Positions 7,245-14,748 of a DNA stretch of 29,768 bases are shown piece by piece. The stretch covers positions 1-29,768 of the forward strand of contig CAKZZO010000102.1 in the NCBI GenBank assembly GCA_937885175.1, given 5' to 3'. The translations under genes and the position numbers were made by a program. Under the pieces are notes generated by a model. It was not told where the DNA came from. It saw only the letters and a list, made by a program, of their open reading frames with translations, and searched no databases. The DNA comes from an uncultured Treponema sp. GTDB taxonomy: Bacteria; Spirochaetota; Spirochaetia; Treponematales; Treponemataceae. Each line of letters begins with the position of its first letter. The first letter of the stretch is position 1.

Positions 7245-8558
7245 CTACCGTCCTGTATCGTGGGCAAAGAAAATAACCAGCGGACTTGACCCCCGTCCCA
7301 CAACAAGGCCGTTACTGATTTGTGCATGAGTTGCGTCTTCAAGGCGAAGTCCGTCTGCCGTCATCTTGTAGAGGAAGTTCACGTCCTTTGCCATGCCGTT
7401 AAAGCGCAGGGTCAGAATACCGTCATAAGACACTTTGAGCGAATTGGAGATAAAATATTGTACGCTCATGCTGCCCTTTCCCTGAGCCGCATTGGAAATA
7501 ATGGAGGGCACCAAAAGATTGTAGTCCGCCCAGGTAAACTGCTTGCCTTCAAGGAAGGTGAGTTTGCCATAGTTGGAGCTCGTAAAGGTAGGGCCAAAGA
7601 GGCGCAGCTGCTCCAGTTCCTTGTCACGGCGGGCAATTTCTGTCTGTACCAGATTTGCAATGTTTTCTGAAAGTGCCACAAAGTTCTGGGATTTAATCTT
7701 ATTGTCTCTGTCGGTAAACTGAACTGCGATTTCATTTTCGTTGCGGACAGTCACCGTAACCGGAGTGCCGATAAAATGATATATTTTTGCCCCCGGCTTT
7801 TCCACGTCCGTATAGCTCCATGAAAGTGCCGTAGACTGCAAGGTTACCCGCACCGTAAGCGTCTCCACATCCATCCTAAAGCCAAAACTTGCGTCCATGC
7901 GGGCAGGGTCAATGCGCTGATTTTGAATCATGTCCAGATAACTTTCCGGATACCAGGATTTAGACTGAAGATTTTCCAACTGCGTGTCGGCCACTTCCAC
8001 CACGGCTTCCCCTTCATTTCCTTTTGCAAGCCCCTGGGCATCCGCCTGAAAAAGTTCCAGATTGTAGGAAAAACACCAGCCCTGGGTTCCGCCAGAAGTA
8101 AGGACTCTCAGCCATTCTCCCTGCATATTACCCTTGCCGTTGGTCACCGCCTGCCCCTTTCCCTTGTAGAGCACGCGAATAATTTCCTTTTCACGCAGAC
8201 GATACACCTGTTTTGACGTGTTCACCGCCTCCGCACGAATGGGAAGCCCGTCCAGTTTAACCGAAGCATAGGTATGGGCATATTCGGCATAACGAGCCGC
8301 AGTTTTTTTTGCCTTGGACTTACTCATGGGTTCCGTCAGCATCCAGAGGGGCACTTCCACTTTTTTGTCGGAATCAGGAAGGGCAATAACATAGACGTGA
8401 GAAATATTTGAGCGGATATACACCTGAACGATTGCTCCGTCCTGCAGATTATGAGCCGTATCATTCCAGAGAACCACGCTGTAGCCCAGTTTTCCGCAGG
8501 AAATAAAAAAGAAACTTGCACCAATCAAAAAGGCCGTCAAAAAACGTCTGAAATTCAT
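7245..8558 (-). CDS. SH3-like domain lipoprotein
   Basis: A 437-residue predicted lipoprotein: MNFRRFLTAFLIGASFFFISC gives a charged n-region, a hydrophobic core and a lipobox Cys at 21. Residues about 25-190 look like two bacterial SH3-type modules, with segments such as LQDGAIVQVYIR and a GEWLRVLTSGGTQGWCFSYNL strand pair. The rest is mixed alpha/beta with a helical, charged stretch (LVQTEIARRDKELEQL). SH3-like modules often bind cell-wall peptides or act as adaptors; the function here is unknown. The ATG at 8558 is preferred because it starts a proper signal peptide and lies six bases after a TATACT box; a longer frame to 8621 would start in the repeat and cross the promoter. The stop is two bases before the ABC-F start. 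Confidence 0.75.
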   Translation of the reverse strand: MNFRRFLTAFLIGASFFFISCGKLGYSVVLWNDTAHNLQDGAIVQVYIRSNISHVYVIALPDSDKKVEVPLWMLTEPMSKSKAKKTAARYAEYAHTYASVKLDGLPIRAEAVNTSKQVYRLREKEIIRVLYKGKGQAVTNGKGNMQGEWLRVLTSGGTQGWCFSYNLELFQADAQGLAKGNEGEAVVEVADTQLENLQSKSWYPESYLDMIQNQRIDPARMDASFGFRMDVETLTVRVTLQSTALSWSYTDVEKPGAKIYHFIGTPVTVTVRNENEIAVQFTDRDNKIKSQNFVALSENIANLVQTEIARRDKELEQLRLFGPTFTSSNYGKLTFLEGKQFTWADYNLLVPSIISNAAQGKGSMSVQYFISNSLKVSYDGILTLRFNGMAKDVNFLYKMTADGLRLEDATHAQISNGLVVGRGSSPLVIFFAHDTGR

Positions 8559-8564
8559 GGAGAA

Positions 8565-8593
8565 AGTATAGAACATTTTCAGAGAAATATAAA
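8565..8593 (-). promoter_or_regulatory. promoter of the SH3-like lipoprotein gene, apparently leaderless
   Basis: TATACT (8565-8570, minus strand) ends six bases before the ATG. At 17 bases spacing lies TTTATA (8588-8593), a partial -35 match that abuts repeat copy 3. No Shine-Dalgarno fits between the -10 box and the start codon. Confidence 0.55.
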
Positions 8594-8668
8594 GGGGAAA
8601 AGCCTTTCCCCTGCGCCGCACACTGTTGCGGCGACACCCCTTTCTAACGGGAGCCCCCGTAACGCCCC
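8594..8668 (-). repeat. GC-rich palindromic repeat, copy 3
   Basis: On the minus strand it reads GGGGCGTTACGGGGG, CCCGTTAGAAAGGGG, an inner CGCCGCA/TGCGGCG hairpin, and ends GGGGAAAGGCTTTTCCCC. The first two blocks match copy 1 almost exactly. It begins directly after the TAA of the PhnP-like hydrolase gene and ends at the -35 region of the next gene, so it could also act as an intergenic RNA hairpin. Confidence 0.7.
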
Positions 8669-9568
8669 TTACGCTGTCAATTCCAGTTGGTCGTAAGCGG
8701 GAGATACGGAGCCGCCGGACTTGACTATGTTTTCCAGCAGCGGATAGTTATGCAACCTTTCATCTATATAATTCTGAATCTCTGTGTGCAGCAAGTCGTG
8801 GTTCATGTGGATAAACCAGGTATGCCTTGCCCCGATTTTTTCTCCACAGGCCAGGGCCTCGTCAAAACTAAAATGGGTGGAATGAGGCCGCACGCGAAGT
8901 CCGTCTATCACCAGATGCTCCAAAAGCCCGCCCGCATTTTTTACCAGCGCGACAGAATCTTCAGGAACTGCACTGCAATCAGTCAGGTAGGCAATGCTGC
9001 GGCGTTTTCCGTCACTTCCGTCGCAGGAAAAAAGCCAGCCAGTCGCCTCAATGCTGCCGTGCATCAGCGGAACAGGCACAATCCTAAGGCCGCCAAGCAC
9101 AAGCGGTGAGTCTTTGCCATAGGCCGAACAGTCCGTAAAGTCAAGTTTTGCCACTCCGCCGCCTTCCTTCACCGGCTTAAAAATATAACTGAAGCGTTTG
9201 CGTACATCTGAAAGCGTACCCTTGTTGCCGTATACAGGAAGACCCTTTCCCGCCGTCTCTGGGAATGCCGCTCTGTCGTAATGGCAGGGATGGGTGTGGC
9301 TGAAAATCCGTAAATCGTCCAATCCATGAAGATGGTCGGCATGACTGTGGGTCAAAAGCACCGCGTCCAAATGCCTGATATGATTGCGCAAAGCCTGCAG
9401 GCGGAATTCCGGGCCAACGTCAATCACCACTTCCGTCTTATCCTGCACCACATAGGCACTGCATCGCATACGATTGTCATGGGGGTCAGCAGAAGTACAT
9501 ACCTTGCAGTCACAGCCGATTACCGGAATGCCATGGCTTGTTCCCGTTCCCATCAGAATGAATCTCAT
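8669..9568 (-). CDS. metallo-beta-lactamase fold hydrolase, PhnP-like
   Basis: A 299-residue cytoplasmic hydrolase. The two-metal motif HSHADHLHG is at 74-82 (His74, His76, Asp78, His79), and the N-terminal GTGTSHGIP with GCDCKVC (Cys19, Cys21, Cys24) is typical of PhnP-like and YycJ-distant members that cleave cyclic phosphodiesters. A C-terminal HxxFDEA and IHMNHDL segment supplies further His residues. There is no phn operon nearby, so the substrate is open; a cyclic phosphate of a nucleotide or ribose is plausible from family knowledge only. The ATG at 9568 is preferred because the motif-bearing strand MRFILMGTGTSHG starts there and an extended -10 box sits six bases upstream. The gene is divergent from the RluA-like gene across a 55-base gap. 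Confidence 0.8.
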   Translation of the reverse strand: MRFILMGTGTSHGIPVIGCDCKVCTSADPHDNRMRCSAYVVQDKTEVVIDVGPEFRLQALRNHIRHLDAVLLTHSHADHLHGLDDLRIFSHTHPCHYDRAAFPETAGKGLPVYGNKGTLSDVRKRFSYIFKPVKEGGGVAKLDFTDCSAYGKDSPLVLGGLRIVPVPLMHGSIEATGWLFSCDGSDGKRRSIAYLTDCSAVPEDSVALVKNAGGLLEHLVIDGLRVRPHSTHFSFDEALACGEKIGARHTWFIHMNHDLLHTEIQNYIDERLHNYPLLENIVKSGGSVSPAYDQLELTA

Positions 9569-9574
9569 ACCAAG

Positions 9575-9583
9575 AGTATAGCA
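9575..9583 (-). promoter_or_regulatory. leaderless extended -10 promoter of the PhnP-like gene
   Basis: TGC-TATACT on the minus strand ends six bases before the ATG at 9568. The -35 position is not conserved, as expected for an extended -10 promoter, and would overlap that of the divergent promoter. Confidence 0.6.
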
Positions 9584-9608
9584 CACCGCAGATTTTTTTT
9601 CAGTTATT

Positions 9609-9617
9609 TGCTATACT
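9609..9617 (+). promoter_or_regulatory. leaderless extended -10 promoter of the RluA-like gene
   Basis: TGC-TATACT ends six bases before the ATG at 9624; the six bases are all T, so no Shine-Dalgarno is possible. It is the same nonamer as in the divergent promoter at 9575-9583. Confidence 0.6.
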
Positions 9618-9623
9618 TTTTTT

Positions 9624-10985
9624 ATGTTTCCGCCTTTTTCCCAAGAACGCGCACAAAAAATCTGTCTCGCCATGATTCGTCAGATTGAAGAAGGCAGCCT
9701 TGTCCTGGAACAAGTGACCCAAGTCAGCGAGGAACGGGCGGGAATCGGCATCATGCTGGGAGCCGCCATTTGCGTGAACGCAGAGGGAAAGGAAGTTGTT
9801 CTCAAAACAGCATCGGGCTTTAGCCGTAACCTTGTACCCCGCTTTGAAGACACTGCCATCTATGTGCCTCCCCTGGTCACGCCAAAAGAAATTGAAGGTG
9901 CGGTCGCCGCAAATGACGATGCAATCCATGCCCTCACCGCCCGCATTGACGCACTCACGCCAAAAAAAGGCGAGAATCTTTCTCCCCAAGCACAGGCGCA
10001 GAAAAAAGCCCTTATGGCAGAAAGACTGGCACTTACCCAGGAATCCGTGGCAAAAGTGTATGACCTCTATGCCTTTCACTGTGCGGACGGCAGCACCCGC
10101 AGTCTGCTGGACATCTGTTCAGAATACTGCAGGGGAAAATATCCGCCCACCGGCACAGGAGACTGCTGCGCCCCCAAACTGCTGGACTATGCCTTTTTCC
10201 ACGGACTCACCCCCGTAAGCATGTGCGAAGTCTTTTATGGAAGGAAGACAGCCCACAAAGTGTCCGGCACCGCCTATCCGCCCTGCGATGACCGCTGCGG
10301 CCTCATTCTTCCCGCCATGCTGGGATTAGAAATCCTCTACCGCGACGAAGACATTATCGTGGTAAACAAGCAGAGCGGACTTTTAAGCGTGCCTGGCAAA
10401 ACAGAAAAAGACTGCATTGTAAACCGTGTGCGCCGTCTTTTTCCCCAATGCATTGCACAGCCCGCCGTCCATCGGCTGGACATGGAAACAAGCGGCTTAC
10501 TCGTGCTCGCCTTTAGCAAAGAAGCCCACCGCAATCTAAGCCGCCAGTTTGAGGCGGGTACCGTGGAAAAAGCATATGTGGCCCTGATAGACGGTGTGCT
10601 TCCCGCAAAAAAAATTCCTGACCACGGCAGCATGGAACTCTATTTCCGCGTAGATTTGGATAACCGCCCCCACCAAATCTGGGATGAAACCTATGGAAAA
10701 AAAGCCGTCACAGAATGGCAGGTAAAAGACGTGGAAACCTACAATGCCCCAGACGGCTCGCGACGCAAAGTCACCCGCGTAGATTTTTTTCCCCGCACAG
10801 GCAGAACCCATCAGCTTCGTCTGGCCAGTGCCGACAGCCACGGCTTTGGACTTCCCATCATCGGTGACACGCTCTACGGACACTGCGCGCCTGGCGAACG
10901 CCTGATGCTTCACGCAGAATTTCTCTCCTTCACCCACCCCAGCAGCGGCAAAAAAATGACCTTCCGCTGCAAGGCTGATTTTTAG
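9624..10985 (+). CDS. RluA-family pseudouridine synthase with N-terminal extension
   Basis: A 453-residue protein whose C-terminal part (about 235-453) is an RluA-type rRNA/tRNA pseudouridine synthase: DEDIIVVNKQSGLLSVPG, the catalytic HRLDMETSG (Asp near 286), and GRTHQLRLA with a late GDTLYG. The first 230 residues are not an S4 domain; they hold a helical charged segment (about 90-150) and a Cys-containing stretch CSEYCRGKYPPTGTGDCCAPK, followed by Cys in SMCEVFYG and YPPCDDRCG. This may bind a metal. Similar long RluA proteins exist in other bacteria, with unknown target sites. The start is set by the promoter six bases upstream. It stands alone before guaB, which has its own promoter. 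Confidence 0.88.
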   Translation: MFPPFSQERAQKICLAMIRQIEEGSLVLEQVTQVSEERAGIGIMLGAAICVNAEGKEVVLKTASGFSRNLVPRFEDTAIYVPPLVTPKEIEGAVAANDDAIHALTARIDALTPKKGENLSPQAQAQKKALMAERLALTQESVAKVYDLYAFHCADGSTRSLLDICSEYCRGKYPPTGTGDCCAPKLLDYAFFHGLTPVSMCEVFYGRKTAHKVSGTAYPPCDDRCGLILPAMLGLEILYRDEDIIVVNKQSGLLSVPGKTEKDCIVNRVRRLFPQCIAQPAVHRLDMETSGLLVLAFSKEAHRNLSRQFEAGTVEKAYVALIDGVLPAKKIPDHGSMELYFRVDLDNRPHQIWDETYGKKAVTEWQVKDVETYNAPDGSRRKVTRVDFFPRTGRTHQLRLASADSHGFGLPIIGDTLYGHCAPGERLMLHAEFLSFTHPSSGKKMTFRCKADF

Positions 10986-10991
10986 CGGGAA

Positions 10992-11021
10992 TTGACCGAC
11001 AGGGGCAATTCGTTCTATACT
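10992..11021 (+). promoter_or_regulatory. sigma70-type promoter of guaB
   Basis: TTGACC (10992-10997), 18 bases, TATACT (11016-11021). The 17 bases at 11005-11021, ending in TTCGTTCTATACT, are identical to the MATE gene promoter on the minus strand at 16106-16122. Transcription would start near 11028, giving a leader of about 33 bases with an AGAGGA Shine-Dalgarno. Confidence 0.65.
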
Positions 11022-11060
11022 ATTCTAATTTTAATAGGTTAAAGAAAAGAGGAAAAGACT

Positions 11061-12569
11061 ATGGCATTTTATTTTTCTGAACCGTCACACACATTCGGCG
11101 AGTATCTGTTGGTTCCGGGCTACACATCTGCGGACTGCACCCCGGACAAAGTTTCATTGCGCACGCCGCTGGTACGCTACAACAAAAAGGCAGGGGAAGA
11201 AAGCCCCCTTTCAATGAATATTCCCATGGTTTCTGCCGTCATGCAGGCAGTTTCTGACGACAAACTGGCAATCGCCCTTGCAAAAGAAGGAGGCATCAGT
11301 TTCATTTACGGAAGCCAGTCAATTGAAGATCAGGCAGCCATGGTTGCCCGCGTAAAATCCTACAAGGCGGGTTTTGTCACTTCCGACTCCAACATTCGCC
11401 CCGACGCTACGCTGGAGGAAGTGGTAGCCCTTGCAGAAAAGACCGGTCACTCCACCGTTGCCGTTACCGAAGACGGCTCTGCACACGGAAAACTGGTAGG
11501 CATCATCACCAGCCGCGACTTCCGCATTTCCCATGTTGACCCAAAGGCAAAAGTCAGCGAATACATGACAAAACTTGCCGACATGGTAACTGGAAAAGAC
11601 GGTATCGGCCTTACCGAAGCAAATGACCTCATCTGGGAGAAGAAAATCAACCAGCTCCCCATTATCGACAAAAACGGCAACCTCGTTTCCATCGTCTTCC
11701 GCAAGGACTACAGCATGCACGAAGAGCACCCGCTGGAACTTTTGGACGAAAACCACCGCTATATTGTAGGCGCAGGCATCAACACCCGGGACTATGCGGA
11801 GCGTGTTCCTGCCCTGCTCAAGGCGGGTGCAGACGTATTCGTGCTGGACAGTTCAGAAGGCTACTCAGAATGGCAGAGCCGTGCCCTCAAATACATCCAC
11901 GAAAATTTTGGCAAGGATGTCCGCGTAGGTGCAGGCAATGTGGTTGACGCAGAAGGATTCAATTTTCTGGCAGAAGCGGGCGCAGACTTTGTAAAGATTG
12001 GTATCGGTGGCGGCTCAATCTGTATCACCCGTGAACAGAAAGGCATTGGCCGCGGACAGGCAACGGCTACCATTGAGGTAGCTAAGGCCAGGGATGAATA
12101 CTACAAGAAGACCGGCATTTACATTCCAATCTGCTCTGACGGCGGCATCGTACACGACTACCATGTTACCCTTGCCCTTGCCATGGGTGCGGACTTTGTA
12201 ATGCTGGGTCGTTATTTTGCCCGCTTTGACGAATCTCCGTCAAACAAGCTGGTAGTAAACGGTCAGTATGTAAAGGAATACTGGGGTGAAGGCTCAAACC
12301 GTGCCCGCAACTGGCAGCGTTATGATTTGGGTGGCAAAAAAGGCATGAGCTTTGAGGAAGGCGTAGACAGTTACGTTCCCTATGCAGGACATTTGCACGA
12401 CGGCGTTACCATGACCATGAGCAAGGTAATCCACACCATGTGTAACTGCGGTGCCCTTTCTATTCCAGAACTGCAGGAAAAGGCAAAACTCACGCTGGTT
12501 TCTTCAGTCTCCATTACCGAAGGCGGTGCCCACGACGTTATCGTGCGCAACACTTCCGTACAGTCATAA
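11061..12569 (+). CDS. guaB: inosine-5'-monophosphate dehydrogenase
   Basis: A 502-residue cytoplasmic enzyme that oxidises IMP to XMP with NAD, the committed step to GMP. The barrel is interrupted by a CBS pair (about residues 95-225: VTEDGSAHGKLVGIITSRDF and INQLPIIDKNGNLVSIVFRKD). The catalytic loop GIGGGSICITRE has the Cys near 321, followed by ICSDGGI and MLGRYFARF for phosphate and NAD binding. The form ...EYWGEGSNRARNW before the flap, with a divergent C-terminus, resembles the IMPDH class also found in Tritrichomonas, rather than the E. coli type; this is recall, not a computed tree. GAGG lies 8 bases before the ATG. Apt, another purine enzyme, is encoded at the far end of the window. 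Confidence 0.95.
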   Translation: MAFYFSEPSHTFGEYLLVPGYTSADCTPDKVSLRTPLVRYNKKAGEESPLSMNIPMVSAVMQAVSDDKLAIALAKEGGISFIYGSQSIEDQAAMVARVKSYKAGFVTSDSNIRPDATLEEVVALAEKTGHSTVAVTEDGSAHGKLVGIITSRDFRISHVDPKAKVSEYMTKLADMVTGKDGIGLTEANDLIWEKKINQLPIIDKNGNLVSIVFRKDYSMHEEHPLELLDENHRYIVGAGINTRDYAERVPALLKAGADVFVLDSSEGYSEWQSRALKYIHENFGKDVRVGAGNVVDAEGFNFLAEAGADFVKIGIGGGSICITREQKGIGRGQATATIEVAKARDEYYKKTGIYIPICSDGGIVHDYHVTLALAMGADFVMLGRYFARFDESPSNKLVVNGQYVKEYWGEGSNRARNWQRYDLGGKKGMSFEEGVDSYVPYAGHLHDGVTMTMSKVIHTMCNCGALSIPELQEKAKLTLVSSVSITEGGAHDVIVRNTSVQS

Positions 12570-12571
12570 GC

Positions 12572-12601
12572 AAAAAAAAGGGGCTGTCCAAAACAGCCCC
12601 T
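12572..12601 (-). terminator. rho-independent terminator of the pectinesterase gene
   Basis: AGGGGCTGT/ACAGCCCCT form a 9-bp stem with a 5-base loop (12579-12601). On the minus strand it is followed by eight T, so it ends the pectinesterase transcript. For guaB on the plus strand the hairpin is present but the U-run is not, so it may work less well there. Confidence 0.85.
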
Positions 12602-12614
12602 GATACACATATCC

Positions 12615-14651
12615 TTACTTTAACACAGGCGTAAAGCCAAGGATTTTTTCCGGACTGGAGTAGAGGGAATTGTATTCTGAATCCGTCATCTGCGGACGAT
12701 TTCCAGAAGCACCCGCTCCCGTACATTTGTACTCGCGGAAGAAGCACTTTGCAGCAGTATTGGTATTGTCCCAGTTTGCCCATGCTTCCTTATTTACGAT
12801 ATTCTGCATGTCACAACGGATATAAACCGTCTTTCCTGTCTGGCTGGCAGAGGTTGCAGAACCACCCGTCCAAGTACCGCGGCCCAAAGTCACTTTCTTG
12901 TCCTGAGTTTCAAAACTCTTGTGACCGGTAATCTTGCAGTCCATGAATACATAGCCGTTTGCATATTTCATCGTTGACGTATAGCCCGTATCAGCAGCAG
13001 CGGCCGCTACGATAATACCGCCATTCAGGTACTGAATCGTATGAATCTTACAGGTGTCAAAGAGAACGGTTGCACCACCGCAAATGTAATCGGCATCGCC
13101 TTCAATATAGCAGTTTTCCGCATAGACACGACCGCTTCTGAAATAAACCGTGTCCTGCTGACCGATAAAGATACAGTTCTTCAAGTATGAGGTGTCTACG
13201 CCTTTAAGAGCCAGCGTAATTGAGCGTCGTTCTGCTCCACCCCATTCATGGTTCCATTCAGCCCCCTTGTTATAGAAGGTAATGTTAGCAGCATTAAAAT
13301 ATGCATTGGGAGCGGGATTTTCTGGAATTGCCGCAACTTCTCCCGGAGCCGTTTTAGTTCCCTTGGGAAGCAGGTTTACCTCCACCAGAATATTGCCGTC
13401 AATGTTACCCGTATTTGCCTCATAGCCGTAGATAATTGTTGTGGCAGGATCAGTACCAATCAGCGAAATTCCCGGCTTGGTAATCAAAAGCTTTTCGTAA
13501 TACAGACCCGGCAGCACTTTAATAGCAGAGCCTTCCGCAACCGCAGCAATCGCCTCGGCAATCGTCTTGTAGGTACCCGCAGAACCTTTCGGGTCAACCG
13601 TTGCCGCATAGGTAAGATTAGGCAATACCGGTGTTGAAGAAATCACTTCGCTGTCTGCACGGCTGTAGGGCAATTTCTTCAGGTTGATTTTATTATTTTT
13701 AATCGTAGCCGCATCGTAGTAGACGGGGTCTTCTGAATTTACTTCAGGACCGGTCATATTGATTCCAGCAGGCTTGCTTGCCGGACGGCGACTTACCGGC
13801 CCCTTATCACCAGTATTGGGATTAGAAACCAAATCGGCCTTTACACGCTTGCCCAGTTCTTCCAAAGAAAGTTCGCTCACGTCTTCATCAATAACCAGCA
13901 GGAAATAGGCATAGAGGCCATAGGCATTGGAACTGCCATCGTTGTCGCCAAATTCAATGTAGTTGCCTTTTCCCGTCATGTAGGGAACATCCAGCACGGC
14001 GGAATCAAAATTCAAGTCAATCGTATATTCGGGACGGGGCTTATTGGTATCTTCATGAAAAAGCACGCCGTCAATATATGCCTTTGCCGTCATGTTCTTA
14101 CCAGAACCATCCTTTGACTCAAATACCAGACGGAAATCATGCCAGTCGCTTACAATATCAAGAGGTGCACCCTGCAGCGTTCCACCTTCACGGAGGCGAG
14201 ACATATTGTTTGAGCCTTTCAACTGATTTGACGAATTGTGGCGCAAAACAGCCTGATCGATGCCCTTCTGCCAGTAGGCATAAAAAATACTCAGGGGAGT
14301 TGCAGCATTGTCAGGGTCTACCGCACCACGAGCCTTAAAAATCAAGGTGAGGCGCTTTTCATTGCCAGAAAGGGGGAATGCAATTGCTTCCTGATGGCTG
14401 TCATTCGTATCAAATTTAAGCAGTCTGCCCTTATTCACATCGCTTTCAATCAGCGACATATGCTCGGTTACTGTGTCACCGCTCAGCCAGCCCTGCTTTT
14501 CCAAATCCTTTACCACGTCTTTTTTATTTGCCTTTCCCGGAATGTAGAGATTCCAGTTTGACTTAGGCGGGGTCATCTTACGGGGTTTAGCCGCCGCAGG
14601 AAAGAAACATGCAGCCGCCAGTACGACTGCCAATACTTTTGTAACTTTCAT
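12615..14651 (-). CDS. secreted pectinesterase with N-terminal accessory domain
   Basis: A 678-residue exported protein. MKVTKVLAVVLAAACFFPAAA is a Sec signal peptide, probably cut after AAA. Residues about 30-270 look like a beta-sandwich accessory domain (LTLIFKARG, WHDFRLVFESKDG, AKAYIDGVLF), possibly LamG-like and carbohydrate-binding. A Pro-rich linker follows, then a CE8 pectin methylesterase beta-helix from about 350: YKTIAEAIAAV, PGLYYEKLLI (GxYxE), GQQDTVY (first catalytic Asp), GDADYICGGATVLFD (second catalytic Asp) and LGRGTW (substrate Arg). The usual QAVAL Gln region reads RSITLAL, so that oxyanion residue seems changed. It would demethylate pectin outside the cell or in the periplasm. 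GGAG lies 5 bases before the chosen ATG; a GTG two codons earlier is too close to it. Confidence 0.88.
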   Translation of the reverse strand: MKVTKVLAVVLAAACFFPAAAKPRKMTPPKSNWNLYIPGKANKKDVVKDLEKQGWLSGDTVTEHMSLIESDVNKGRLLKFDTNDSHQEAIAFPLSGNEKRLTLIFKARGAVDPDNAATPLSIFYAYWQKGIDQAVLRHNSSNQLKGSNNMSRLREGGTLQGAPLDIVSDWHDFRLVFESKDGSGKNMTAKAYIDGVLFHEDTNKPRPEYTIDLNFDSAVLDVPYMTGKGNYIEFGDNDGSSNAYGLYAYFLLVIDEDVSELSLEELGKRVKADLVSNPNTGDKGPVSRRPASKPAGINMTGPEVNSEDPVYYDAATIKNNKINLKKLPYSRADSEVISSTPVLPNLTYAATVDPKGSAGTYKTIAEAIAAVAEGSAIKVLPGLYYEKLLITKPGISLIGTDPATTIIYGYEANTGNIDGNILVEVNLLPKGTKTAPGEVAAIPENPAPNAYFNAANITFYNKGAEWNHEWGGAERRSITLALKGVDTSYLKNCIFIGQQDTVYFRSGRVYAENCYIEGDADYICGGATVLFDTCKIHTIQYLNGGIIVAAAAADTGYTSTMKYANGYVFMDCKITGHKSFETQDKKVTLGRGTWTGGSATSASQTGKTVYIRCDMQNIVNKEAWANWDNTNTAAKCFFREYKCTGAGASGNRPQMTDSEYNSLYSSPEKILGFTPVLK

Positions 14652-14681
14652 ATACACTCCTTTTTTTCGTCTGTTACTTCT

Positions 14682-14709
14682 ATTATAGTGTCTTTTAGTT
14701 TAAAAGCAA
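14682..14709 (-). promoter_or_regulatory. sigma70-type promoter of the pectinesterase gene
   Basis: TTGCTT (14704-14709), 16 bases, TATAAT (14682-14687) on the minus strand. The -35 sequence and the 16-base spacer equal those of the tctC promoter (18126-18153). No obvious operator palindrome overlaps it. Confidence 0.7.
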
Positions 14710-14748
14710 GATTCTTTTTGTGGCGTATACCAACAGAAAAAGCCTTTT

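Noticed and set aside
12549..12615. Riboswitch or attenuator near guaB.
   Set aside because: The 5' leader is only about 33 bases with no purine-riboswitch features; the 3' hairpin is explained as the pectinesterase terminator.
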